Shown here: positions 6,053-14,998 of the stretch, one piece after another
How positions within the stretch are numbered: the first letter of the stretch is position 1
How the letters are laid out: every line of letters starts with the position of its first letter
DNA from: a virus
Virus record (IMG/VR): IMGVR_UViG_3300042731_010106
Coordinates: 1 to 40,660 of that record
Direction: 5' to 3' (one strand)
DNA: 40,660 nt
The notes under the pieces: generated by a model
Told to the model about the DNA's origin: nothing
The model's database searches: none
The model's input: only the letters and a program-made list of their open reading frames with translations
Made by a program: the position numbers and the translations under genes

Positions 6053-7492
6053 CTATATACTCTCTGATTCAATATCAATTTCTTCTTTCACAGCAGATTC
6101 AATAATGGAGGTTGCTATGTCTTCATCAAACCCGCATACAACGGTAAGGAACTCCATCAGTGGAATTATTGCATCCACTCCCCCGGCGACATACTTTGCA
6201 AGCGCCTCAGTGCGCTTTGCTGCCACTTCTGCTTTATCTTTTTCACCAGGAACTGTAATATCCGGCCATTCTATAGTCCAATCACACGGTTCTTTTGTAG
6301 GAGCTATCACACCATAATCAATAAGCCGTTGAATAACCGGATCGATAATCATTGGAGAAACATATCTTTGTTGTCTACTTGCAATGCGAGAATCCCATGC
6401 TTTTGTTGCCTGATCCCCGCTCACCACACCCTCTTCAATACCCATGAACACACGGTAGGGCACACAGATATTAATACATATCGCTTTTATTTGTACTTCA
6501 AAACTAGCTGTCGGATCAACTATCTGTGGAGCCAGACTTTTAGCTGACATTCCAGTCAACGCAAGATATCGTTGTAATCCATTCATATAATCACTCATCA
6601 TTGCACGGGTCTTTTCAATATCAAGTTCAGCATTTTCAAGCCCTGGTTGCGTTTCCAGAGATATCCCCGGAAATCCTCCGCGCCAGAACATCTCCCCGTT
6701 TCCCCCAAGAATTTTTCGCAGATCGCAAAGACGATTCCAGACTGGTTCCATACGCGGAGTACCAAAAACTTCACTTGTTTTTCGATTATCCGCAATATGT
6801 GTCACACGTGTCCAATGTACGTTTGTCCGTGTGATATTCGGAGGAGTGGAAGATGCTCCAGTTTCCAGTGTTCGAGGGTCCGCAAGTGTCAGAGTGTACA
6901 TTGTCGGCATCCCGTAACGCGGATTTTTTATATCTTGTTCATATCCTGAGATGTTTACAAGACTTGCATCTAATACCCTGATATATAATAATTTATGTAT
7001 AGGGTGTTTTTTAGTGGCAGAAACGCCTCCTGTGGATTCTCCCCATCCATCAAACCCGTCAACCGGTTTGTCAAGTGTTTTCCCGTCATTGATTCCCCAT
7101 AGAATAATGCCGTATTGCCCAATCCCGGATAGTTCATCCGCTCTTTGTAAATAATGGAGAAGATGAAATCTTTTTTTAATCAGATCAAGACTTTCCTCAA
7201 ACGGAGTGTTCTTTTCAGGATCTGGGTCTTCATAAATTTCCGGTAGTTTTTTCCATGTTTCTTCCGGATAAACATTCACTACTCGATGACCGATTTCCCG
7301 TCCATACATTTCCCGATATTGTGTTTCCGTTATTGTTTTTGGATATCCGCATTCAATATCAATATCCCGGCGAGGATCAAATAATTTTTGCAACAAATCT
7401 GCCCTGGTTGTCATTATGTTGGCAACAAGCTCAGGATTTTTAAGAATAGTGTTGAAAATCATCTCATTTGTCATTTTTTCTTCTTTGTCCAT
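6053..7492 (-). CDS. Portal protein (DUF1073-like)
   Basis: The 479-residue protein follows terminase in the minus-strand block and has the order of a DUF1073-type portal: YREMYGREIGHRVVNVYPEETW (58-79), LQRADELSGIGQYGIILWG (about 115-133), a long stem region and a C-terminal crown rich in acidic residues (about 415-479). Portals form the dodecameric DNA channel at one capsid vertex and dock the terminase. The length is typical. AGGAG lies 6 bases ahead of the start. Some members of this domain family are now named after Acb1-type anti-CBASS proteins, but position and length argue for the portal role. Confidence 0.85.
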   Translation of the reverse strand: MDKEEKMTNEMIFNTILKNPELVANIMTTRADLLQKLFDPRRDIDIECGYPKTITETQYREMYGREIGHRVVNVYPEETWKKLPEIYEDPDPEKNTPFEESLDLIKKRFHLLHYLQRADELSGIGQYGIILWGINDGKTLDKPVDGFDGWGESTGGVSATKKHPIHKLLYIRVLDASLVNISGYEQDIKNPRYGMPTMYTLTLADPRTLETGASSTPPNITRTNVHWTRVTHIADNRKTSEVFGTPRMEPVWNRLCDLRKILGGNGEMFWRGGFPGISLETQPGLENAELDIEKTRAMMSDYMNGLQRYLALTGMSAKSLAPQIVDPTASFEVQIKAICINICVPYRVFMGIEEGVVSGDQATKAWDSRIASRQQRYVSPMIIDPVIQRLIDYGVIAPTKEPCDWTIEWPDITVPGEKDKAEVAAKRTEALAKYVAGGVDAIIPLMEFLTVVCGFDEDIATSIIESAVKEEIDIESESI

Positions 7493-7542
7493 ATATATCT
7501 CCTGTTTTAAATATCATTATATGTAATGGATTCCTAATAAAA

Positions 7543-9024
7543 TCACAGAGCACCTACTTTTTTTATCGGGTCTGATAGCACCGCAAAAGCAACGGAACCG
7601 GCATCCACTTGATCTTTATACTTTGAATACGGGAAATATTTTATTTCATCCAGTAATGTATCATTCCATATAGCAGATTTCATTTTAAAACAGCCCTGAT
7701 TTACCAAAGTGCTCCACTCATCAGCCCGTGTCTCTTTACTGCCAATAGCAGGGATTACACGTGTACGAAACCCGACAAGCCGTTTTACTGTTCTTTCTGC
7801 ACTTTCTTTACCCCCACTTCCTGGTTCCTGCTCAATCCCTACGATACAACGCTTCCCATCCCGTTCTGCAATGTTTCGTATGAGTTTCTCACGTTCCCCA
7901 CTGTCAAGTTGCTCCCGTTGTATATCCAGTATCCACCAATCATCTTCGGAACCGTCTACAGGGGCGCCAGCAGGGCGCCAGCGGCCCATAAGGAACCCGA
8001 CAGTAAAGGCTCCTCCCCCCTTGGTACCAGCTTTATCCCATCCCCGACATAACCCTACCCATTGTTTGCTTGTAAGAGGGGGAGGAACATCTATTCCAAT
8101 TCTATACGTTTTAAACATCCCCCCGCCACGAGGAACAGGATTTTGATCATATTGACTGGCGTATCCATATTCCCCCATTGTATTTCTTGCTTCGTCAAGC
8201 ACTTTCTGAGACAAACGTATTGGGTCAAGAAGCCCTTCTGAATCATACATCTTTCGCAAAGACACGGGTTTTATTTTTGAGCTTCGAGTTGCGGGCAAAC
8301 AAATATGCCTTATTCTTACACCTTTCTTGTTTAACATATATCCACTTGGATCATTCTGGTGCAGTCGTTGCATGATGAGCCATGAAACCGTTGTTTCTTT
8401 GTCTACTTTTCGACTTGGTAATACCTCAGTCATGAAATTGTTTGCCGTTTCCAGTTCGGTTTCTGTCATACGGCTTGCCTGTTGCGGATCAATTGGATCA
8501 TCCACAAAATGAAAATGCGCATGGAATCCGGTAGGAGACATACCACCAACAGTAGCGGCAAGGCGTCCCCCACCTTTTGTATTGATAAACATTCCTTTAG
8601 TCCACTGATCGTGACTTGGAATTATTTCCGGAAATGATGCTTGATATTGTTCACTTTCTTCCAGTAGCCGACATTTACGAGCAAGATCAAATGTAAGTTG
8701 TTGTGTATGACTCGCACACAAAATCCGTGCAGTGGGCATTCTGGTATGTATCCATGCCGGAGCACAAATACTCAATATTGTTGATTTAGTGGTTCCAGGA
8801 GGGATGTTTATAATCGTAAGATCGTATTTTTTCGGGAGTCCAGCAAAAACCCGCTCTGCATCCTCCTGAAATAAATCACATAAATATGGAATATGCCAGT
8901 TCCATATTGGTATTTCCGGAATAATTACAGACCAGAACTCCTGTACAAAACGGAAAAAACTCTGCTGGCAAATCTCCCGAACAAGCTCGGGTTCTGAGAC
9001 CGATATACTGGAAAGATCAGTCAT
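7543..9024 (-). CDS. terL: Terminase large subunit
   Basis: This is the DNA-packaging motor. In its 493 residues, the ATPase domain has a variant Walker A, IPPGTTKST (74-82), and Walker B HFVDDP (172-177). The RNase H-like nuclease domain has D330 (GWDKAG), E399 (GIEQEPGSGGK) and D471/D474 (KDQVDA), which can form the two-metal centre that cuts concatemers. The length is normal. Its start is two bases from the terminase small subunit stop and the portal follows, the classic TerS-TerL-portal order. The mode of packaging (cos or headful) cannot be read from the sequence. Confidence 0.93.
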   Translation of the reverse strand: MTDLSSISVSEPELVREICQQSFFRFVQEFWSVIIPEIPIWNWHIPYLCDLFQEDAERVFAGLPKKYDLTIINIPPGTTKSTILSICAPAWIHTRMPTARILCASHTQQLTFDLARKCRLLEESEQYQASFPEIIPSHDQWTKGMFINTKGGGRLAATVGGMSPTGFHAHFHFVDDPIDPQQASRMTETELETANNFMTEVLPSRKVDKETTVSWLIMQRLHQNDPSGYMLNKKGVRIRHICLPATRSSKIKPVSLRKMYDSEGLLDPIRLSQKVLDEARNTMGEYGYASQYDQNPVPRGGGMFKTYRIGIDVPPPLTSKQWVGLCRGWDKAGTKGGGAFTVGFLMGRWRPAGAPVDGSEDDWWILDIQREQLDSGEREKLIRNIAERDGKRCIVGIEQEPGSGGKESAERTVKRLVGFRTRVIPAIGSKETRADEWSTLVNQGCFKMKSAIWNDTLLDEIKYFPYSKYKDQVDAGSVAFAVLSDPIKKVGAL

Positions 9025-9026
9025 AA

Positions 9027-9743
9027 TTAGTCTTTTGTAATTTGTTTATGTTTTCGAACCGCTATCAATATTTTGCCCAAAGTTTCCGTGTCAAGATTCA
9101 ATTGAGCAATCGAAATAGTGTGCTGGTGGTTTATAGTCCCGGTGTGCTCAATCTCGATTTTTTCATTATATCCCCGGTCCCGACATTTGGTTTTTACTGC
9201 ATGTATCACAGCTGACGTATCCCCGGCTGCAACACGAGTGACAAAAGCATGCTCAAAAAAATTCTTCTGGTGCCATTCAACCTCATCTATCAATTCCGCG
9301 AAATCCGGATCAGTTCGGCACCAGTTTATAAAACGCTTCCTTGGAATCCCTATTTTTCGTAACGCACGACTGGCATTAAATCCGGATTGTGTCAGTGCAT
9401 GGATAAAAAGCCGCTGCATCGTTTCTTTCCCGTTATTAGCAAGCAAGAGCCGGGTTCGTTCTACTCCATTTTTTTCTTTTTCGAACTCATGAATCTGATC
9501 CCAGAGATCCTGAAGATCGGGTGACAGGTGCATATAAATATATTCATGGAATGCAGTTTCACCTGTTTTATTATGCACACCGCGCCCGCGAGAAACAGCG
9601 TCAGCCAATGCCGGTTTCCGACGACACCAGTTTTTAAAAGTATTCCCTGTAACCCCAAGAGAACGGCCGATAAAATCATCGGCAAAGCCATCACGCGCCA
9701 GCTCATAAGCAGTGACATACATTGTTGCATTAAATTTAGCCAT
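9027..9743 (-). CDS. terS: Terminase small subunit-like DNA-binding protein
   Basis: The 238-residue protein sits immediately before the large subunit. Its N-terminal region includes a helix-turn-helix (FADDFIGRSLGVTGNTFKNW, about 20-39) followed by ADAVSRGR, typical of terminase small subunits that recognise the packaging site. A second similar unit appears at about 125-160 (SGFNASRALRKIGIPRKRFI ... DPDFAELIDE), so the protein looks like a tandem of two HTH modules. Small subunits are usually shorter and have one such domain. No strong SD is seen at the ATG. The call rests on HTH content and gene order. Confidence 0.75.
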   Translation of the reverse strand: MAKFNATMYVTAYELARDGFADDFIGRSLGVTGNTFKNWCRRKPALADAVSRGRGVHNKTGETAFHEYIYMHLSPDLQDLWDQIHEFEKEKNGVERTRLLLANNGKETMQRLFIHALTQSGFNASRALRKIGIPRKRFINWCRTDPDFAELIDEVEWHQKNFFEHAFVTRVAAGDTSAVIHAVKTKCRDRGYNEKIEIEHTGTINHQHTISIAQLNLDTETLGKILIAVRKHKQITKD

Positions 9744-9797
9744 ATATCAAATATATAACAAAAAAGGAAACTGTACAATGTAACATTTTCTACCCGC

Positions 9798-9968
9798 CTA
9801 GCTTAAATTTTTATTAAGTTTCAGGGCTTTCTTCTTTTCTTTTCGAATCCATTCTTTAAGAACGAGTCGATATGTATCTATAATGCTCCTACAATTCTTT
9901 TTTGCATGGACTTTCACGAATTCTTTATCATCTGTATCCACACGAATTGATATGAATTTATCTTTCAT
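9798..9968 (-). CDS. Small ribbon-helix-helix-like protein
   Basis: A 56-residue frame runs from an ATG eight bases after AAAGGA: MKDKFISIRVDTDDKEFVKV, then a helix, then a strongly basic end (EWIRKEKKKALKLNKNLS). The FISIRVD strand followed by two helices is the pattern of CopG/Arc-type ribbon-helix-helix DNA-binding proteins. It is the first minus-strand gene after the divergent control region, a good position for a regulator of either arm. It is close to minimal in size for the family. Confidence 0.6.
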   Translation of the reverse strand: MKDKFISIRVDTDDKEFVKVHAKKNCRSIIDTYRLVLKEWIRKEKKKALKLNKNLS

Positions 9969-10270
9969 AAAATCCTTTCGTTTTGAAGTGGTTAATATTT
10001 TTCGGATCTTTTAATAAATAGAATAATTTTTCCGCTAACCTACTGTTTTAAATTCATAATTAATTGCTATTATAATATATTACAAACCACAACAATAAAC
10101 AACATGTTTACTGATTATTTTTATCTTCGTTTTTATTTAGATCATAATTCATTGAAAAATAAAAAGCTACAAAACGTACTCCCATTTTATTAAAAATAGT
10201 TGTTGCCTTTTGTTATCTTTTGTGCTATATTACCTTTATCCTGTAGTTTTTAACCAATAAGGAGCACAAA
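9969..10270. promoter_or_regulatory. Divergent control region between packaging and replication arms
   Basis: About 300 AT-rich bases separate the leftward packaging genes from the rightward replication genes. The plus-strand promoter is listed separately. On the minus strand a TATAAT (reverse complement of 10069-10074) lies about 100 bases ahead of the RHH-like gene but without a good -35 box. Operators are expected here, but no clear repeat is visible. Confidence 0.5.
10203..10231 (+). promoter_or_regulatory. Probable early promoter of the replication block
   Basis: TTGCCT (10203-10208) and TATATT (10226-10231) are separated by exactly 17 bases. AAGGAG at 10259-10264 then precedes the first ATG at 10271. 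This is the best sigma-70-type promoter in the window and is placed to drive the rightward genes. Confidence 0.65.
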
Positions 10271-10594
10271 ATGGACCAACAAATCACGAGCAACGGAAAT
10301 CAATACCCTATCTATGAGGTAATCGGGAAAGCCATTACTGATCAGGAGGAACCCAAAACAAAGGAATTTCGTGAAATTAATACTAAGGCACAAAGTGGAA
10401 TTTCAGGTTCGGATATTGAATCTTTACAGGCATTCGAAGAGCAAATTGCGGCAGATACATTCCGAAAAATGGCTGCCTATGGAAGAAAAAGAGCAAGACA
10501 TTATTCAGAATTAAATCCCAAACTATCATCAACATGGGGGACATGGGCACACTATAAAGAGCTCGAAGCAGAATACCACGAATCACAAATATAA
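10271..10594 (+). CDS. Hypothetical protein, first gene of replication block
   Basis: I do not recognise this 107-residue protein. It is hydrophilic, with an N-terminal ITSNGNQYPIYEVIGKAIT segment and a helical C-terminal half (FEEQIAADTFRKMAAYGRKRARHY). AAGGAG lies six bases before the ATG, directly behind the likely early promoter, so it should be among the first proteins made. That position often holds host-takeover or regulatory proteins, but there is no direct evidence. Confidence 0.7.
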   Translation: MDQQITSNGNQYPIYEVIGKAITDQEEPKTKEFREINTKAQSGISGSDIESLQAFEEQIAADTFRKMAAYGRKRARHYSELNPKLSSTWGTWAHYKELEAEYHESQI

Positions 10595-10642
10595 AATTTT
10601 TCTTGCCTATTTTTGTTACGTTTGTTACATTTAGGAGATAGA

Positions 10643-11197
10643 ATGCAGGAATATGAAGTAACAACCATGACACCAACAACAGTTCCAAAAAACCTGAAAA
10701 TCGGGTATGATCTTGTCAAAAATCTTATTTTCTATCAGGTTCATTCATTTCATCGTCGCTATGGTGGCATTGTAGATGATTTAATTGGTGAAGCAAATCT
10801 CGCTTTTGTAAAAAGCCATAATCAATATATTACTGGAAAAGGAAAGGGGGGAAAAATAATATATGATTATGCATCATATATCAAGAACGACATCTGGTAT
10901 CGTTTATTTGATATAATGCGTCTACATATAAGAAGAAAACATATTTTAAAAATGACGTCGATTGATGATGCTATTGATATTCCTGACAAAAATCTTGATT
11001 TATTTGCCCTGAGTCGTGACGCTAGATTCGTCGTGGCTCTGGCATTGGACCCACCTGATTATATTACATCAATAGCTGAAGCAAAGGGGGGAGAAAATAA
11101 AAATTACCGGAGTACTATACGTAAATTTTTACATGATCAGAAATGGTCTTCAGCAAGGATAAAACGTGTTTTTACTGAAATCAGATCCATTGTATAA
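10643..11197 (+). CDS. Sigma factor-like protein
   Basis: The ATG at 10643 is chosen over an upstream in-frame codon at 10613 because AGGAG stands seven bases before it, giving 184 residues. Residues about 38-95 resemble sigma-70 region 2: YGGIVDDLIGEANLAFVKS, then YASYIKNDIWYRLFDIMR, as in the core-binding helices. The C-terminal part (IRKFLHDQKWSSARIKRVFTEI) could be an HTH like region 4. Phage proteins of this type redirect host RNA polymerase to later promoters. The match is by pattern only and the -10-recognition residues are not obvious, so a helical DNA-binding protein is the alternative. Confidence 0.55.
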   Translation: MQEYEVTTMTPTTVPKNLKIGYDLVKNLIFYQVHSFHRRYGGIVDDLIGEANLAFVKSHNQYITGKGKGGKIIYDYASYIKNDIWYRLFDIMRLHIRRKHILKMTSIDDAIDIPDKNLDLFALSRDARFVVALALDPPDYITSIAEAKGGENKNYRSTIRKFLHDQKWSSARIKRVFTEIRSIV

Positions 11198-11281
11198 ATG
11201 GATTTTAGATATCAGGAAAGGTAAAGGAAGACGCAAAAATCTGACAAAACTGACAAGAGAAATATATTGAAAGTGGAATGA

Positions 11282-13672
11282 ATGAAACCGTATAAATATC
11301 AAAAAGAAGGAATTCTACAAATGGAATCCTTTCTTGAAAAAACAGGTGGGGCCCTTCTTGCAGATGATATGGGCCTCGGGAAACGAATTATTTGTGAAGA
11401 AAACCTGGTAACTCCGGAAGGCTTTACTAAAATGAGGGATATAAAATGCGGTGACAAGGTTATCGGTTGCAATGGAGAGCCTACTACTACGATAGGTGTT
11501 TATCCAAACGGAAAGCAAGATGTTTATGCCATTGATTTTAGCGATGGTGTTTCTATTGAATGTGGTCCTGAGCATTTATGGGCGGTTCGTGATTATAACT
11601 GGAAAAGATATAAAAAAAATCACAATAACAATGGCTGGTATGTGCTTTCCGTTGAAGACATGTTAAAGAGAAAACCAATAAAAACACATAGTAAACAACC
11701 GCTATTCTGGATACCGCGACAAAAACCAACACGTCACACAAAAAAACCGCTTCCTGTTGATCCCTACTTTATCGGTGTTATAACAGGAAATGGCTTTTAT
11801 TATGGTAAAAATCTTTATATTACTTTGGGAAACAAGGATCATGAGTCAATAGGTACAAATATTCCAAAACCACAAAGAATAAAAAATACAAAAGGATGTA
11901 AAAAATATTATTATAATGCAGAAATGAAATACCTTTTCAATAAAACAGGACTATATGGTAAAGGCGTAAATAAAACAATTCCAGAAATTTATATGGTTGG
12001 ATCCATTCATCAAAGAACAGAACTTTTAAGAGGGCTAATGGACATAAATGGATCTTGTCATAGAAACAGGACAGTATTTCATACGCATTCAAAAAAACTT
12101 TCGTATCAAGTAAAGCAGCTTGTAGACAGTCTCGGTGGATACGCTACAATATGTTTCCATGCCCGAAACGATTTACAAGAAACAGATATTCAAGTAAGAA
12201 TGGAGCTTGATTTTTGTCCTTTTAATATAAAAAGAAAATCAAAAAAATGGAAACCCAAGAACAGGAAAAGAAAAAGAGGAATTATAAATATTCGATATGC
12301 AGGAAAGAAGGAATGTCAATGCATTGCTGTTGATTCTCCTGACCATCTATATCTTGTTGGTACTGGATATGTTCCAACACATAACACAATACAGACGCTA
12401 TGGCTTTTGAAACGATCAAAAGTGTCCCTCATGTTCCCCGCACTGATAATATGTCCAGCAAATGTAAAATACGCCTGGGAACATACTGCTCTTACTCATA
12501 TAAACACCAGAGCCCAGGTACTCGAAGGGAGAACGCCTTTACCCAATACTTTTGGAATCATCCCTAAAATTATCATAATAAATCCTGATATTCTGATAAA
12601 CTGGTTATCATTTTTATTAAATATAAATATAAAAACATTGATTTTTGATGAATGCCAGTATTACAAGGAACTGGCAGCCATACAGACAAAAGCTGCTCTT
12701 ACTCTGGCAAGGAATATTCCATACAAAATTGCATTGAGCGGGACCCCTCTTTTAAACCGACCTTATGAACTATGGCCTACTTTACATATGATCCAACCGG
12801 AGAACTTCCCTGCGTTCTATTCATTTGGAAAGGCTTTCTGTAAACCAAGAAAAAAGTATGGAAAGTGGGAGTATAAGGGGGCAGATAATATTCCGGAACT
12901 TCATAAACTATTGAAAAAAACCTGCATGGTCCGAAGGCTTAAAAATGAGGTAATCCCTGATCTTCCAAACAAGATACGACAGGTAATTCCTGTAAAGCTA
13001 ACCAATGAAGAGGAATATAAAAAAGCAAATGCTCATTTTACACAATGGTTACGTGAGAACTATTCAGGACAAAATGTTGAAAAAGCCCTGAGAGCTGTTG
13101 CTATCACTAAAATAGGGTATCTTCTCAGATTGTCTGCACGACTTAAATGCAAAGCAGTGATTGAATGGATAAACAGGTTTCTTGCTACATACCCGGATAA
13201 AAAAATTGTAACATATGCAATTCATCATAAAATGATACATGTACTTCAGAAACACATTAATTGTAAACATATAACTGTTGATGGTTCAGTCATTGGAAGA
13301 AAACGCCAGTATGCAGTAAACAAGTTCCGCAAGGATAAAAACACAAAAGCCTTTATCGGAAATATCAGAGCCGCAGGAATAGCAATTGACGGACTGCAGG
13401 AAGTATGTGCTGATATGGTTTTTGTAGAAATGTACTGGAGACCGGGTGATCATACACAAGCGGAAGATCGACTTTATCGTGTTGGACAAAAAAAACATGT
13501 GAAGATTACCTATCTCATTGCTGGAGGAACAATTGAAGAAACCCTGTGCAGGATAATTCAGGAAAAACAGAAAATAATCCGCGGGATTCTTGACGGGGGA
13601 GCTACTCCTGATGATATTAACGTTTTTGATCAGCTACTAAAGGCTTTAAACAATGAATCGAAAAAACTTTAG
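11282..13672 (+). CDS. SNF2-family helicase interrupted by an intein
   Basis: The mature helicase is about 462 residues once the intein is removed. It begins YKYQKEGILQM with ADDMGLGK (27-34) as the first half of Walker A; TIQTLWLLKR continues after the intein. Then come IIINPDILINW, a DECQ box (motif II), IALSGTPLLNRPYELW (motif III) and the C-terminal RecA lobe ending in AEDRLYRVGQ (motif VI). Such short SNF2 proteins in phages remodel DNA or displace proteins at forks. The intein sits exactly in the ATP-binding site, so the enzyme is inactive until splicing. The stop overlaps the following ribbon-helix-helix gene by 20 bases. Confidence 0.92.
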   Translation: MKPYKYQKEGILQMESFLEKTGGALLADDMGLGKRIICEENLVTPEGFTKMRDIKCGDKVIGCNGEPTTTIGVYPNGKQDVYAIDFSDGVSIECGPEHLWAVRDYNWKRYKKNHNNNGWYVLSVEDMLKRKPIKTHSKQPLFWIPRQKPTRHTKKPLPVDPYFIGVITGNGFYYGKNLYITLGNKDHESIGTNIPKPQRIKNTKGCKKYYYNAEMKYLFNKTGLYGKGVNKTIPEIYMVGSIHQRTELLRGLMDINGSCHRNRTVFHTHSKKLSYQVKQLVDSLGGYATICFHARNDLQETDIQVRMELDFCPFNIKRKSKKWKPKNRKRKRGIINIRYAGKKECQCIAVDSPDHLYLVGTGYVPTHNTIQTLWLLKRSKVSLMFPALIICPANVKYAWEHTALTHINTRAQVLEGRTPLPNTFGIIPKIIIINPDILINWLSFLLNINIKTLIFDECQYYKELAAIQTKAALTLARNIPYKIALSGTPLLNRPYELWPTLHMIQPENFPAFYSFGKAFCKPRKKYGKWEYKGADNIPELHKLLKKTCMVRRLKNEVIPDLPNKIRQVIPVKLTNEEEYKKANAHFTQWLRENYSGQNVEKALRAVAITKIGYLLRLSARLKCKAVIEWINRFLATYPDKKIVTYAIHHKMIHVLQKHINCKHITVDGSVIGRKRQYAVNKFRKDKNTKAFIGNIRAAGIAIDGLQEVCADMVFVEMYWRPGDHTQAEDRLYRVGQKKHVKITYLIAGGTIEETLCRIIQEKQKIIRGILDGGATPDDINVFDQLLKALNNESKKL
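11384..12385 (+). mobile_element. Class 3-type intein with decayed LAGLIDADG endonuclease
   Basis: The 334-residue insert spans residues 35-368 of the precursor. Splicing blocks are clear: LVTPEGFTKMRDIKCGDKV (block A), GPEHLW (block B, W100), CQCIAVDSPDHLYLV (block F, C347) and VPTHN before T369. Residue 1 is Arg, not Cys or Ser. Missing nucleophile at position 1 together with W in block B, C in block F and Thr at +1 is the signature of class 3 inteins. The endonuclease motifs are FIGVITGNG (163-171) and LRGLMDING (249-258 region). Both lack the final Asp, replaced by Asn (170 and 257), so homing activity is probably lost. Confidence 0.88.
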
Positions 13673-13988
13673 AAGAATGACAACCTTGAACATTCGTAAA
13701 GTTCCAGTTGACATAAAATCACAATTCAAGGCATATTGCGCCCGGCATGGCTATACAATCCAGGAAGCCATAATTGCCCTGCTGAAATATTCAGCACGAC
13801 AGGATATCATTCTTCCTGGAATACATTCAATGCATCTACCTAAAGTAAATAGAAAATGTATAACAGGTGAATATATGGAGTTATGGAAAAACGGGGAAAA
13901 TGAAAAAATCAGCCAAACCACAAATCCGCCCAAAGAGATAATAAAAATTCTCCGGAAAATGAGTACAATCAAGACGAAATCAATATGA
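13653..13988 (+). CDS. Ribbon-helix-helix-like protein
   Basis: The 111-residue protein has TLNIRKVPVDIKSQFKAYCA followed by GYTIQEAIIALLKYSAR at about 10-48, matching a ribbon-helix-helix DNA-binding fold, with an unassigned C-terminal half ending in basic residues. A second possible start is the ATG at 13677, which removes eight residues and still keeps the domain. It overlaps the helicase gene upstream and shares ATGA with the primase downstream, so the three are co-translated. It may repress the operon or aid primase loading. Confidence 0.65.
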   Translation: MNRKNFRRMTTLNIRKVPVDIKSQFKAYCARHGYTIQEAIIALLKYSARQDIILPGIHSMHLPKVNRKCITGEYMELWKNGENEKISQTTNPPKEIIKILRKMSTIKTKSI

Positions 13989-14857
13989 TATCTATTCGGG
14001 ATATTTTAACAGAATATGATGTTGACCATGTTGGGGAGGAACATCCCCGCGGGCGTCCGGGATGGATCCAAATTGACTGTCCTGACTGCAACCCGGATAC
14101 CAAGAAATTCTATTTCGGTATCTCCCTTATTTCTGGGGCTTCAAACTGCTGGAAATGCGGAAGGAAAAGCACTAGCCGAATCTTGTCAATTGTAACCGGA
14201 CAACCGATACAGACGATCCAGTCTTTATTGAATACCGCGATACCGGAACCCCTGAGAAAACAAAAACGCGGAAAGATAACGATCCCGAAAGGAGTTGGTA
14301 GTCTGCTCCCTGGTCACCGTGATTATATTGAAAGCCGGGGATTTGATGTAGATGAAATTATCCGGTTTTGGGGAATTCAAGGAATTGGACAAACAACACA
14401 TTTAAAATGGAGGCTCTTTATTCCGGTATACCATCATGGGATTATTGTTTCATGGACTACACGGACAATAAACCCGAATGAACGGAAACGATACATATCA
14501 GCACCACCAGAAAGTGAAACGATTCCCATTAAAAATATTTTATATGGATCTGATTATGCCCGGATGAGCATTATTATTCATGAGGGACCAGTAGACGTAT
14601 GGGCAACTGGTGCTGGGGCTGTAGCAATCTGCGGTATTCCCTACACCCCGGCACAAGTAAAAGAGATGCTCCGGTATCCAGTGAGGGTCGTATGTTTTGA
14701 TTCAGGGCCGGAAGCACAGGCACAGGCACAAGAATTGACGCGGACCCTGAGCCTGTATCCCGGCGTGACATGGAATGTAAAACTTGAAAGCGGGGAAGAC
14801 CCGGCATCTGCAGATCGGGAGGAGATCCATGAAATGAGAAAAAAGTTCCTGGAGTAA
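13985..14857 (+). CDS. Phage DNA primase (zinc ribbon plus TOPRIM)
   Basis: This 290-residue protein has an N-terminal CHC2-type zinc ribbon (C32, C35, C55, C58) and a TOPRIM domain (about 192-260) with E200 in IIIHEGPVDVW and D239 in VVCFDSGPEA. It makes RNA primers for the phage fork. There is no fused helicase domain; the separate DnaB-like gene further on supplies this. It is shorter than host DnaG and lacks the helicase-interaction domain. The start overlaps the preceding gene by four bases (ATGA). Confidence 0.82.
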   Translation: MISIRDILTEYDVDHVGEEHPRGRPGWIQIDCPDCNPDTKKFYFGISLISGASNCWKCGRKSTSRILSIVTGQPIQTIQSLLNTAIPEPLRKQKRGKITIPKGVGSLLPGHRDYIESRGFDVDEIIRFWGIQGIGQTTHLKWRLFIPVYHHGIIVSWTTRTINPNERKRYISAPPESETIPIKNILYGSDYARMSIIIHEGPVDVWATGAGAVAICGIPYTPAQVKEMLRYPVRVVCFDSGPEAQAQAQELTRTLSLYPGVTWNVKLESGEDPASADREEIHEMRKKFLE

Positions 14858-14860
14858 AAA

Positions 14861-14886
14861 CCCGTAACGATTAATAAATAAGAAGG
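14861..14886 (+). promoter_or_regulatory. Conserved intergenic TAACGATTAATA motif, copy 1
   Basis: CCCGTAACGATTAATAAATA follows the primase stop. Related sequences occur at 17992-18019 and 23435-23460, each shortly after a stop codon and ahead of a new gene. Its role is unknown; a protein-binding or RNA-processing site is possible. Confidence 0.5.
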
Positions 14887-14903
14887 GTATTTCTATAAAT
14901 TTT

Positions 14904-14928
14904 GTGTTTTTGATGAATTTGAAAACAC
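14904..14928 (+). other. Weak hairpin ahead of the 63-residue gene
   Basis: GTGTTTT (14904-14910) pairs with AAAACAC (14922-14928). A TATAAT at 14964-14969 stands before the next gene but has a poor -35 box. The 14858-14998 gap therefore may contain an internal promoter or attenuator; the evidence is slight. Confidence 0.25.
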
Positions 14929-14998
14929 CACATACAAAAATGATGTACAGATATCATTCGAATTATAATAAAATATTTTAACGAAAGGATATTTACTA

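Noticed and set aside
7709-8146. 145-codon plus-strand frame opposite terminase
   Set aside because: It lies entirely inside the terminase large subunit, is rich in Ser/Pro/Arg as antisense frames are, and lacks an SD.
10613-10642. Longer start for the sigma-like gene
   Set aside because: The ATG at 10643 has AGGAG at good spacing, while the upstream codon has none.
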